This document shows, in pieces, positions 1 through 7,022 of a stretch of DNA of 13,576 bases. The notes under the pieces are model-generated. The model worked only from the letters and a program-made list of their open reading frames with translations, was not told the origin of the DNA and made no database searches. This DNA is from SAR116 cluster bacterium. GTDB taxonomy: Bacteria; Pseudomonadota; Alphaproteobacteria; Puniceispirillales; GCA-002684695. The stretch lies in assembly GCA_002684695.1 (NCBI GenBank), contig NYVQ01000020.1, forward strand, positions 13,088 to 26,663, read 5' to 3'. The position numbers and the translations under genes are program-made. Position 1 is the first letter of the stretch; every line of letters begins with the position of its first letter.

Positions 1-2244
1 ATTACCTATTGTAGTTGATCGATTTGCCATAAACTCATCTGAAAGGTTCTTTAATTTCAAAATTATTTCATCTTCTGCTACTCCATCTTCATCAAACCAA
101 TCTTTTGAATTTACTTTAATACCAAGTAGCTTTAAAGCATCCGCGTTAATCGTTTCATGGTCCCACTTATCTGAATATGAACCCTCTGGAATAGACTTAA
201 AAACCACGTCAGAAATAACCTCGTAGCGCATATCTTTAACAGTTTCAAAAACATCCTCTGAACTCATAATTTCTCTTCTTTGTTCAAATACAACCTGTCT
301 TTGATCATTCATAACATCATCAAATTTCAGTAATTGTTTACGAATATCAAAATTTCTTGCCTCAACTTTTTGCTGAGCTTTCTCTAAAGCTTTGTTTACC
401 CATGGATGAACAATTGCCTCACCTTCCTCAAGACCTAATTTCTGAAGCATTGCATCAAGCTTATCTGAACCAAAAATTCTCATTAAATCGTCTTGAAGAG
501 ATAAAAAGAACTTTGAAGATCCAGGATCACCTTGACGCCCAGATCTTCCTCTCAATTGATTATCAATTCTTCTAGATTCATGTCTTTCTGTACCTATTAC
601 GTAAAGGCCACCAGACTTAATAGTTTTTTGTTTATTGATTTCAATTTCACTTACTAAATCTTTTTTTTGAGTAGAATTTTTTTCAATATCCTGATTCAAA
701 TCAAGAGACATTTTCTCAATTCTTCTATCTAAATTTCCTCCTAATTGAATATCTGTTCCACGGCCTGCCATATTTGTTGCTATTGTTACTGCACCCGGAA
801 CACCAGCCTCTGCAATAATACCTGCCTCCTGTTCATGAAACCTAGCATTTAAAACCTTGTGGGGTATTTTTTTCTTTTTTAGTTCTTTTGAAAAACTCTC
901 AGACTTTTCAATTGAAACAGTTCCAACTAAAACAGGTTGTTTTTTTTCTTGGCATTCTCTAATTAAGTCAATAACTGCTTGATCTCTTTCTTTGCTGGTT
1001 CTGTAGACCTCGTCATCATAATCCTTTCTAGCGACAGTCTCATTTGTTGGAACAGCTATCACCTGAAGACTATAAATTTCTTCAAATTCCCCTGCTTCAG
1101 TAATGGCTGTTCCAGTCATGCCAGCAAGCTTTGGATACTGTCGAAAATAATTTTGAAATGTAACTGAGGCTAGAGTTTGATTTTCTGGTAAAATTTGAAC
1201 ATTCTCTCTTGCTTCAATTGCTTGGTGAAGACCATCAGAAAATCTTCTTCCATCCATAGCTCTCCCAGTAAACTCGTCAATTATTACAACTTTACCACCT
1301 CGAATAATGTAATGTGTATCCTTCTGAAATAACTTATGTGCCCTTAGAGATTGATTAACATGGTGCAGAATTCCAACATTTGAGATATCATAAAGACCTC
1401 CTTCTTGCATAATTCCACTTTTAATTAGCATTTCCTCTATGTTCTCTAATCCTTGATCTGTAAGAGTAACAGATCGTTGTTTTTCGTCTAAATCAAAATC
1501 CAATGGTTTAAGCGATGGGATCAACTTATCTATACTTTGATATGTTTCAGAACTAGTTTCGGCTTGACCAGAAATAATTAATGGTGTTCTTGCTTCATCA
1601 ATTAAAATTGAATCGACCTCATCTATAATAGCAAAATTTGGAGTCCTTTGGACCATATCTTCCAAACGAAATTTCATATTATCTCTTAGGTAATCAAATC
1701 CAAGTTCATTGTTTGTTGCATATGTAATATCTGAACTATAAGCTTTTTTTCTGTCCTCCTCATTTACTGAGGGAGTAACACATCCTACCGAAAGCCCTAA
1801 AAATTCATAAATCTTCCCCATCCACTCAGAATCTCTAGTCGCTAGATAATCGTTTACTGTCACTACATGAACACCCTTTCCAGAGAGTGCATTCAGATAA
1901 ACAGCGAGTGTTGAAACTAGGGTCTTGCCTTCACCAGTTTTCATTTCAGCAATATTACCTTCATGCAGAATAAGTCCTCCCAATAATTGCACATCATAAT
2001 GTCTTTGACCTAAAGATCTAAAAGCGGCTTCTCTGACTGTTGCAAATGCTTCTTCAAGAATATCATCTTCAGTAGAACCATCAGACAATCTAGATTTAAA
2101 AATTTCAGTTTGATTTTTTAGATCTGAATCACTTAATTTTTTAATTTTCTCTTCAAGTAGATTTATCCTTTCAACTCTTGGCTGAAATTCTCTAAGTTTT
2201 CTATCGTTAACTGTTCCAAACAATCTGGAAAAAAAATTTTTCAT
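1..2244 (-). CDS. secA: Preprotein translocase ATPase SecA (3' end outside window)
   Basis: SecA is the motor ATPase that pushes unfolded preproteins through SecYEG in the inner membrane. I read 748 uninterrupted codons from ATG at 2244 to the left edge. The N-terminus MKNFFSRLFGTVNDRKL is typical. Walker A GEGKT lies at about residues 104-108 in MKTGEGKT, Walker B DEVD at 208-211 as in E. coli, then IDEARTPLIISG. Later come the preprotein cross-linking domain, the second nucleotide-binding fold (NMAGRGTDIQLGG, GTERHESRRIDNQLRGRSGR) and GDPGSSKFFLSLQDDLMR. The frame leaves the window in the helical wing near ANRSTTIGN, so the helical scaffold end and any C-terminal zinc finger are not visible. 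About 150 residues are missing relative to the usual ~900. AGGA lies 7 nt before the start. It is transcribed away from the parvulin gene, a common alphaproteobacterial arrangement. Confidence 0.98.
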   Translation of the reverse strand, partial: MKNFFSRLFGTVNDRKLREFQPRVERINLLEEKIKKLSDSDLKNQTEIFKSRLSDGSTEDDILEEAFATVREAAFRSLGQRHYDVQLLGGLILHEGNIAEMKTGEGKTLVSTLAVYLNALSGKGVHVVTVNDYLATRDSEWMGKIYEFLGLSVGCVTPSVNEEDRKKAYSSDITYATNNELGFDYLRDNMKFRLEDMVQRTPNFAIIDEVDSILIDEARTPLIISGQAETSSETYQSIDKLIPSLKPLDFDLDEKQRSVTLTDQGLENIEEMLIKSGIMQEGGLYDISNVGILHHVNQSLRAHKLFQKDTHYIIRGGKVVIIDEFTGRAMDGRRFSDGLHQAIEARENVQILPENQTLASVTFQNYFRQYPKLAGMTGTAITEAGEFEEIYSLQVIAVPTNETVARKDYDDEVYRTSKERDQAVIDLIRECQEKKQPVLVGTVSIEKSESFSKELKKKKIPHKVLNARFHEQEAGIIAEAGVPGAVTIATNMAGRGTDIQLGGNLDRRIEKMSLDLNQDIEKNSTQKKDLVSEIEINKQKTIKSGGLYVIGTERHESRRIDNQLRGRSGRQGDPGSSKFFLSLQDDLMRIFGSDKLDAMLQKLGLEEGEAIVHPWVNKALEKAQQKVEARNFDIRKQLLKFDDVMNDQRQVVFEQRREIMSSEDVFETVKDMRYEVISDVVFKSIPEGSYSDKWDHETINADALKLLGIKVNSKDWFDEDGVAEDEIILKLKNLSDEFMANRSTTIGN

Positions 2245-2251
2245 TTAGCAA

Positions 2252-2275
2252 TCCTAAAAATACAATTATATTATA
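2252..2275 (-). promoter_or_regulatory. secA ribosome binding site and candidate -10 boxes
   Basis: On the minus strand AGGA (2252-2255) sits 7 nt before the secA ATG and supports that start. Immediately upstream are two overlapping TATAAT hexamers (2265-2270 and 2270-2275), which would give a leader of roughly 13-20 nt. No clear -35 box is seen, and the spacer is so AT-rich that TATAAT can occur by chance. The ribosome binding site is firm; the promoter is tentative. Confidence 0.4.
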
Positions 2276-2349
2276 TTATTGTAATTTATTTATAATGTAA
2301 TTAAATTTAAAGATATTGATATATTGGTTACCTTTTTCCTGCAACATTC

Positions 2350-2369
2350 ATTGTAAAGTTTTTTACAAT
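2350..2369. repeat. Perfect 8-bp inverted repeat between secA and the parvulin gene
   Basis: ATTGTAAA (2350-2357) and TTTACAAT (2362-2369) are exact reverse complements separated by GTTT. The repeat lies 52 nt before the parvulin start and just over 100 nt before secA. It could be a two-fold symmetric operator for a dimeric regulator or a small hairpin in the parvulin leader. With only two G/C pairs it would be a weak hairpin and a poor terminator. No protein is implicated by the sequence. Confidence 0.5.
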
Positions 2370-2411
2370 ACTCTAATTTAAGGTCTGTTTGATGGAATGG
2401 TTTGTTAACTT

Positions 2412-2417
2412 GGAGAG
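2412..2417 (+). promoter_or_regulatory. Ribosome binding site that fixes the parvulin start
   Basis: GGAGAG, with core GGAG at 2412-2415, ends 4-6 nt before ATG at 2422. The earlier in-frame candidates TTG 2389 and ATG 2392 have no comparable site. They would also add 11 or 10 residues (MMEWFVNLESN, with or without its first M) in front of a signal peptide that is already complete from 2422. Confidence 0.7.
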
Positions 2418-2421
2418 TAAT

Positions 2422-3261
2422 ATGTATTATAAAAAAATTTTAATTTTTATTTCATTTGTTTTATACTTTAGTCTAATTGGACATGCACAAAATGCACCAA
2501 TCGTTGCACAAATAAACAACGAACCTATTTCACTTGAAATAATGATCCATGCTAAAAATGATTTGCCACAAGAAATACAATCTCAGCCATTTATTAACTA
2601 TTATGAAGGCCTTCTTGAAAGAGTAATAGATATCAAATTACTTGCACAAGAGGGAAAAAAACTTGAAATTCATAGTGATCCTTCAGTTAAAGCTGCCATT
2701 GACTTTGTAACTCAAAAAGTTTTAATGCAAGCATTTCTATCTAAATTTGTGCAAGAAAATATTACTGATGAAAACTTAAAAAAATCATATAAAAATTTTA
2801 TTTCAGATGAAACAAGTAGAGAAGAGATAAAAGCTAGCCATATTTTACTGGAAACAGAAGACGATGCTTTAGAAGTAATAAGCTTACTAAATCAAGGAGG
2901 AGTTTTTGAAGAATTGGCTAAAAGCAAATCTACAGGACCTTCTGGGCCTTCTGGTGGTGATCTAGGTTGGTTTAAAAGAGGACAAATGGTCCCGCCATTT
3001 GAGAAAGCAGCATTTTTACTTAACGATAAAGAAATAACTAAAGAACCAGTTCGAACACAATTTGGTTGGCACGTAATTAAAGTATTTGAAAAGCGTATAC
3101 CTGATCCGCCAAGCTTTGATAGCATGAAGACTACTTTAATTCAGGATATTGAAAGAAAGATTATAGCAAAAAAAGTTCAAGAACTTAGATTAGATGCCTC
3201 AATTCAAAAAATGACAGCAACTGAACTTCAACCTTTATTAAATCTGCCCGCAAGACAATAA
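2422..3261 (+). CDS. Exported parvulin-type peptidyl-prolyl cis-trans isomerase
   Basis: This is a SurA/PrsA-like folding helper expected in the periplasm. From ATG 2422 it has 279 residues. A Sec signal peptide comes first: MYYKK, a hydrophobic stretch ILIFISFVLYFSLIG, then a likely cleavage after GHA around residue 22. There is no lipobox cysteine, so it should be soluble rather than a lipoprotein. An N-terminal helical chaperone-like region (about 25-130) precedes one parvulin domain at about 135-222, with KASHILL (His140), GGDLGWF (178-184), M189/F193 and FGWHVIKV (His217). A C-terminal helical tail follows. An extended TTG/ATG start at 2389/2392 is possible but has no ribosome binding site. 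The stop overlaps the argJ start (TAATG), so the two are probably co-translated. The position beside secA fits a role in handling exported proteins. The family is certain; the clients are unknown. Confidence 0.93.
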   Translation: MYYKKILIFISFVLYFSLIGHAQNAPIVAQINNEPISLEIMIHAKNDLPQEIQSQPFINYYEGLLERVIDIKLLAQEGKKLEIHSDPSVKAAIDFVTQKVLMQAFLSKFVQENITDENLKKSYKNFISDETSREEIKASHILLETEDDALEVISLLNQGGVFEELAKSKSTGPSGPSGGDLGWFKRGQMVPPFEKAAFLLNDKEITKEPVRTQFGWHVIKVFEKRIPDPPSFDSMKTTLIQDIERKIIAKKVQELRLDASIQKMTATELQPLLNLPARQ

Positions 3262-4493
3262 TGAAACTTGACGAAAGTCCGATTAAACCAAAACAAGTAG
3301 GTAAAGTTTTTAACATAGATGGAGTTAATCTATCTACAATAAGTTCTGGTGTTAAATATAAAAATAGAGACGATTTACTTTTAATAACCTTTAATGAAGG
3401 TTCCGTGGTAGCTGGAGTTTTTACAAAGTCTACAACTGCCTCAGAAGCAGTTAATTGGTGCAAAAATAACATAAATAACGATAACTTGCGTGCTGTAATA
3501 GTTAATGCAGGTAATGCTAATGTTTTCACAGGACAGAATGGGAAAAAAGCAGTTCAAAAGATTGTTTTAGAAGTTGGAAAAAATCTCAAAATAAATAAAA
3601 ATCAAGTTCTTATTGCTCAAACTGGTGTCATTGGAGAGCCACTTGAATATTTTAAAATTTTAAAATGTATAACAAAACTTACTCGAAACCTAAAATCCAA
3701 TAACTGGATTAAAGGTGCCCAAGCTATAATGACAACCGATACTTTTCCTAAGTATTCAAGTTACAGCTATAGTTATAATGAATCAAATATTTACATTACT
3801 GGAATATCAAAGGGCTCAGGAATGATAGCGCCAAATATGGCAACAATGTTATCTTTTATTTCTTCAAATATCAACATCTCTAAAAAGATGTTACAAAGTT
3901 TGTTAGAGGAGCTTTCTGAAGAAACTTTTAATTCAATATCTGTTGATAGTGATACATCTACAAGCGATACAGTTATACTATCTTGCACTGGAAAATCAGA
4001 AAATATTACAATTAAAAACAAAAACAATAAACATTATACTAAATTCAAAGATGCGTTAAGAAAAGTCCTTAAAGACCTTGCTCTACAAATTGTAAGAGAT
4101 GGTGAAGGCGCATCAAAGTTTATAACTGTTAAAGTAAGCGGTAAAGAGAGCAAAAAGGATTTAAAAATTATTGCGTTTTCAATAGCAAATTCACCTTTAG
4201 TTAAAACAGCTTTAGCTGCAGAGGATGCTAATTGGGGAAGAATTATAATGGCAATTGGGAAAACTAATCTAAATGTAAATTTAAAAAAATTAAAAATTTC
4301 AATTGGAGATAATCTTATAACTTTAAATGGAAAAAGATATGATCGATATAATGAAAATAAAGTTTCAAAATATATGGAAAATGATGAAATAGAAATTTTT
4401 GTTGATCTTGGAGGTAAAAATAACGAAGTAACTGTTTGGACGTGCGATCTAACACATAAATATATTGATATTAATGGTAATTATAGAAGTTAG
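3261..4493 (+). CDS. argJ: Bifunctional ornithine acetyltransferase / N-acetylglutamate synthase ArgJ
   Basis: ArgJ moves the acetyl group from N-acetylornithine to glutamate, recycling acetyl in arginine biosynthesis; some members also use acetyl-CoA. The 410 residues match the family length. Seen motifs are AVIVNAGNAN (78-87), AQAIMTTDTFPK (153-164), KGSGMIAPNMATMLSF (184-199), SVDSDTSTSDT (227-237), RDGEGASKF (279-287) and SPLVKTALAAEDANWGRI (311-328). The C-terminus is the typical CDLTHKYIDINGNYRS. ArgJ cleaves itself between Ala194 and Thr195, and Thr195 becomes the nucleophile of the beta chain; both residues are present, so the enzyme should mature normally. It overlaps the parvulin stop by 1 nt and is followed after 6 nt by mutT. 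Whether it is mono- or bifunctional cannot be read from sequence. Confidence 0.97.
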   Translation: MKLDESPIKPKQVGKVFNIDGVNLSTISSGVKYKNRDDLLLITFNEGSVVAGVFTKSTTASEAVNWCKNNINNDNLRAVIVNAGNANVFTGQNGKKAVQKIVLEVGKNLKINKNQVLIAQTGVIGEPLEYFKILKCITKLTRNLKSNNWIKGAQAIMTTDTFPKYSSYSYSYNESNIYITGISKGSGMIAPNMATMLSFISSNINISKKMLQSLLEELSEETFNSISVDSDTSTSDTVILSCTGKSENITIKNKNNKHYTKFKDALRKVLKDLALQIVRDGEGASKFITVKVSGKESKKDLKIIAFSIANSPLVKTALAAEDANWGRIIMAIGKTNLNVNLKKLKISIGDNLITLNGKRYDRYNENKVSKYMENDEIEIFVDLGGKNNEVTVWTCDLTHKYIDINGNYRS

Positions 4494-4499
4494 AAGATT

Positions 4500-4907
4500 G
4501 TGAACAAAAAACCTATAGTTTATGTCTCAACTTGTGCGATTATTGATTCAAATGATAAAATTTTAATTACAAGTAGAGAGAACAGGAATGATTTTTCAAA
4601 TTGTTGGGAATTTCCTGGCGGTAAAATAGAAGAAAATGAAACACCAGAGGAGTGTTTAATTAGAGAACTAAAAGAAGAAATTAATATTGATGTAAGCAAT
4701 AAATGTATTGCACCAATAGGGTTTTCTTCACATGAGTATAAAAATTTTCATATTGTTTTAATGTTATACGTTACAAGGAAATGGGAAGGGAAACTTCAAG
4801 CTAATGAAAGAAATAATCTTAAGTGGGTCAGTTATAATGAATTAAAGAAGCACAAAATGCCGGAAGCAAATTCAAATTTTTTTCCAATAATTTTTGAATT
4901 AATTTAA
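4500..4907 (+). CDS. mutT: MutT-type Nudix hydrolase (8-oxo-dGTP diphosphatase family)
   Basis: MutT-like enzymes hydrolyse oxidised purine nucleoside triphosphates to the monophosphate and prevent A:T to C:G transversions. The protein has 135 residues from a GTG start at 4500, 6 nt after the argJ stop, with only a weak purine-rich stretch upstream. The Nudix box is at 41-63: Gly41, Glu47, then RELKEE (55-60), which supplies the metal-binding glutamates. The usual Gly near the end of the box is Asn62, giving INI for the common VGI. WEFPGGK (36-42) is the MutT-type lead-in. The C-terminal LKWVSYNELKKHKMPEANSN resembles the MutT substrate-recognition region (EhxWhxxxEL..hxhPxAN). Its place after argJ is a familiar alphaproteobacterial cluster without an obvious pathway link. 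Substrate assignment as 8-oxo-dGTP is from the family. Confidence 0.9.
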   Translation: MNKKPIVYVSTCAIIDSNDKILITSRENRNDFSNCWEFPGGKIEENETPEECLIRELKEEINIDVSNKCIAPIGFSSHEYKNFHIVLMLYVTRKWEGKLQANERNNLKWVSYNELKKHKMPEANSNFFPIIFELI

Positions 4908-4920
4908 GAAAAAAGTTATA

Positions 4921-5703
4921 TTAGCTCCATGCTGTTATTGTAATTAATTCGAAAGTGGTGGTAATTTTGTTCTTTTTAATCATACTATTTTCTAGGGTTG
5001 ATATCGTATCTTTTCTTAAAGGCCTTGATACCGAACTCATACAATTGGTCTGACCCATGCCTCTAAGGTCTTTGAATAAAGATAAAAGACTTTTGTGTGA
5101 AATATTAATTTTTTCAGAATCGATTATTGGAATTTTAAATCCTGCATTTTGTATTAGTTTTCCAGCACTTTTTATATCAATAAATGGCATAACCCTTGGC
5201 GAGGACCCGCCTAAATATTTAATTTCATGATTAATAAGTTGTTTTTGGAGTTCTGATAGTGTTTTCCCACCAAAAAAGTTTATTAAAAGCAGACTGTCTG
5301 GCTTCATAATTTTTTTCAAAGTTTTTAATAAGACAGGCAGCTCTTCTATCCAATGAATGACAAAAGTTGAGAGGACAACATCAAATTTATTTATTTTAAA
5401 AGGCATTTTATTAAAATCTAATTGTAAGGATTGAAACGTATTATCTTTTGACTTTTTACAATAATTAAATACCAAGTCAGTTTGTAATAAATAATTAATT
5501 TTATTATGATTTTTCAATAAAAGTCCTAACTCTCCATAGTGACTCCCTAACTCAAGACCAAATTCAAACTTCCTATTAATTTCATATAATCTTTCAAAGA
5601 TTCTTTCTGACGAAATTTTTTTTAAATAAGAAAAGTTTTGCCAGTTTTTAAAAGCTCTTTCTCTTCTAAGTTTATGTAATTTATCATTAAAAATTGAATT
5701 CAT
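4921..5703 (-). CDS. NDUFAF5-like SAM-fold protein (complex I assembly hydroxylase; often named BioC or methyltransferase)
   Basis: This is a class I SAM-binding protein of 260 residues. Motif I is LELGSHYGELG (50-60), followed by FDVVLSTFVIHWIEELP (107-123) and KPDSLLL (134-140). Beyond the SAM fold it carries GGSSPRVMPF (165-174), AGKLIQNAGF and KDLRGMGQTNC (211-221). From memory these and the N-terminus (MNSIFNDKLHKLRRERA, then NWQNFSYLKK) align with human NDUFAF5 (N-terminal MNIFDRDLKRKQKN; C-terminal MEDLQGMGESNC). NDUFAF5 hydroxylates an arginine of the NuoB/NDUFS7 subunit during complex I assembly, and alphaproteobacteria carry its orthologues. Automatic pipelines often call such genes bioC or a generic methyltransferase, and no biotin genes are nearby. 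The gene converges on mutT with a 13-nt gap and diverges from the glutaredoxin. The SAM fold is certain; the NDUFAF5 role is inferred from motif similarity. Confidence 0.85.
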   Translation of the reverse strand: MNSIFNDKLHKLRRERAFKNWQNFSYLKKISSERIFERLYEINRKFEFGLELGSHYGELGLLLKNHNKINYLLQTDLVFNYCKKSKDNTFQSLQLDFNKMPFKINKFDVVLSTFVIHWIEELPVLLKTLKKIMKPDSLLLINFFGGKTLSELQKQLINHEIKYLGGSSPRVMPFIDIKSAGKLIQNAGFKIPIIDSEKINISHKSLLSLFKDLRGMGQTNCMSSVSRPLRKDTISTLENSMIKKNKITTTFELITITAWS

Positions 5704-5805
5704 TGTTCTTTAATTACACTCTTTATAATTATATATTTTTATTTGATTAATATGTAATATGTAAATTAAAATTTAAATTAAATTTTTTAAAAGCAATGGA
5801 AATTC
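5704..5805. other. Divergent spacer between the NDUFAF5-like gene and grxC, with a short tandem repeat
   Basis: This 102-nt, almost pure A/T spacer must hold both divergent promoters. TAATATG occurs twice in tandem (5748-5761) and is followed by a third TAA. No convincing -35/-10 pair can be singled out in either direction. GGA at 5798-5800 lies a few bases before the grxC ATG and supports that start. Confidence 0.35.
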
Positions 5806-6060
5806 ATGAATAAGTTGAAAGTCATTATTTATACAACTAAAACTTGCGGGTATTGTATTTTAGCAAAAAATCTACTTAAAAAATATAACATTAAATATAA
5901 TGAAATTGATGTATCAGAGGATATTGAAACCAAAAAAGAAATGGTAATTAAATCTTTAGGGAAAAAGACTGTTCCTCAAATTTTTTTTGGACAAAATCAC
6001 GTTGGTGGGTTTTTTGAACTAAACCAATTACATTTAAATGGTGACTTAATTAAAAATTAA
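5806..6060 (+). CDS. grxC: Dithiol glutaredoxin with a CGYC active site
   Basis: Glutaredoxins reduce disulfides and glutathione-mixed disulfides in the cytoplasm using GSH. The 84-residue protein has the compact Grx3 length. Its active site is TCGYC (Cys14, Cys17), followed by the glutathione-binding TVPQIFF with cis-proline Pro57 and HVGGFFEL (65-72), which corresponds to the usual HIGGxDDL. The canonical bacterial motif is CPYC; here the proline is glycine. In plants CGYC (GrxC1 type) allows a glutathione-ligated [2Fe-2S] cluster to form, whereas CPYC does not. It runs towards accA, and the two genes overlap tail to tail by 11 nt. Oxidoreductase identity is firm; iron-sulfur binding is only a possibility. 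Confidence 0.93.
   Translation: MNKLKVIIYTTKTCGYCILAKNLLKKYNIKYNEIDVSEDIETKKEMVIKSLGKKTVPQIFFGQNHVGGFFELNQLHLNGDLIKN
6046..6060. repeat. A/T-only inverted repeat over the grxC/accA 3' overlap
   Basis: TTAATT (6046-6051) and AATTAA (6055-6060) are reverse complements around AAA. The repeat contains both stop codons of the convergent genes. It has no G/C pairs, so it would fold very weakly. It may simply reflect two overlapping TAA stops in AT-rich DNA, and I would not call it a terminator. Confidence 0.25.
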
Positions 6061-6988
6061 TGAACCTTTTTTTTCTAGATGCAATTAATTCTTCACTATT
6101 AAGTTTTTGTAAATTAGTGAGATTGGATTTTAAACTACTATGTAAAGAAATCATCATGGAATCAGGGTCTCTATGAGCAGCTCCAACAGGCTCGAGAATA
6201 ATTTCATCTATAACATTTAATTTTAGTAAGTCTTGAGCTGTTAATTTCAATGAGTTAGCAGCCTGTTCATTATTATCAGCGCTTCGCCATAAAATAGATG
6301 AACAACCTTCTGGAGAAATTACAGAATAAATTGAGTGCTCAAACATAATGACTCTATTGCCAGTTGCTAGTGCCACAGCACCTCCAGATCCTCCCTCACC
6401 TGTAATAATAGAAATTATAGGTACAGTTGCATTTAAAGAATTTTTAATACATTGTGCAATTGCTTCAGCTTGCCCTCTCTCTTCAGCTCCCTTACCCGGA
6501 TAGGCACCGGCAGTGTCTATAAATGAAAATACTGGCAAATTAAATTTATTTGCTAAATTTATTAACCTTTGAGCTTTTCTATAGCCTTCTGGCCTTACCA
6601 TCCCAAAATTATGGAAAATTCTACTATCAACAGTCTTACCTTTTTCTATCCCTATAACCACACATGAGTTGTTTTCAAATTTAGCTAAACCTCACAAAAT
6701 AGCATTATCCTCTGCATAATTTCTATCACCCGCTAAAGGTTGCCAGTTTTTAAAAACTGACTTTATAATATCACTTGGGTGAGGCCTAAGAGGATGTCTA
6801 GCTACCTTTACTTTCTCCCATGGAGATAACTTAGAGTAAGTCTTTTTTAATTCTTTTTCCAGTTGCTCTTCAAGTTTACTAACTTCAAATCCAATATTAA
6901 TACCATCGCCAGATGAAAGATTACGCAATTCCTCAATTTTTCCTTCAAGAACAGATATGGATTTTTCAAAATCTAAAAAATGATACAT
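6050..6988 (-). CDS. accA: Acetyl-CoA carboxylase carboxyltransferase alpha subunit, interrupted by an in-frame UGA
   Basis: AccA pairs with AccD to transfer carboxyl from carboxybiotin to acetyl-CoA, the first step of fatty acid synthesis. Read through, the frame gives 312 codons, close to the usual ~317. It begins at ATG 6988 (MYHFLDFEKSI) with GAGG 7 nt upstream. Visible motifs are SPWEKVKVARHPLRPH (55-70), AGDRNYAED (86-94), HNFGMVRPEGYRKA (126-139), DTAGAYPGKGAEERGQ (158-173), GEGGSGGAVAL (197-207), ISPEGCSSILWR (224-235) and AAHRDP (270-275). Codon 99 (6692-6694) is TGA in the same frame, between DNAIL and GLAKF; relatives have AIxGGLARF, so it replaces a glycine. GGA to TGA is one base. 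Without readthrough the products would be a 98-residue fragment and, if a distant GTG at 6661 were used, a 203-residue one. It may be a base error, a recent nonsense mutation, or readthrough. It follows xerD by 34 nt. Confidence 0.93.
6692..6694 (-). other. accA: In-frame UGA at accA codon 99
   Basis: The plus-strand TCA reads TGA on the gene strand, in the context ATT TTG TGA GGT TTA. The frame is identical on both sides, so this is a point change and not a frameshift. No start codon suited to reinitiation lies nearby; the first in-frame candidate, GTG at 6661, has no ribosome binding site. Confidence 0.9.
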
Positions 6989-6995
6989 AATATAA

Positions 6996-6999
6996 CCTC
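6996..6999 (-). promoter_or_regulatory. Ribosome binding site that fixes the accA start
   Basis: GAGG on the minus strand lies 7 nt before ATG 6988. This favours MYHFLDFEKS as the N-terminus over the upstream in-frame start at 7051, which lies inside the xerD 3' end and would add 21 unrelated residues. Confidence 0.75.
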
Positions 7000-7022
7000 G
7001 ACTATAGAGTATAAAACAATAA

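Noticed and set aside
357..1167. Plus-strand ORFs inside secA (357-575, 979-1167)
   Set aside because: They are antisense to a fully conserved SecA frame and resemble no protein family.
2389..2421. Start of the parvulin gene at TTG 2389 or ATG 2392
   Set aside because: No ribosome binding site, and it would put MMEWFVNLESN or MEWFVNLESN ahead of a complete signal peptide. ATG 2422 has GGAG 6 nt upstream.
4908..4920. Bidirectional terminator between mutT and the NDUFAF5-like gene
   Set aside because: The gap is 13 nt and contains no stem; nothing fold-like with G/C pairs is visible in the flanks.
6050..6661. A separate gene starting at GTG 6661
   Set aside because: It is the C-terminal part of accA in the same frame as the upstream part. 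It has no ribosome binding site and begins in the middle of a conserved strand.
6692..6694. UGA reassigned to glycine or tryptophan in this genome
   Set aside because: Only one in-frame UGA is seen in over 12 kb of coding sequence, Trp is encoded by TGG throughout, and aroB uses TGA as its stop in a normal ATGA overlap. A reassigned code should show many internal UGAs.
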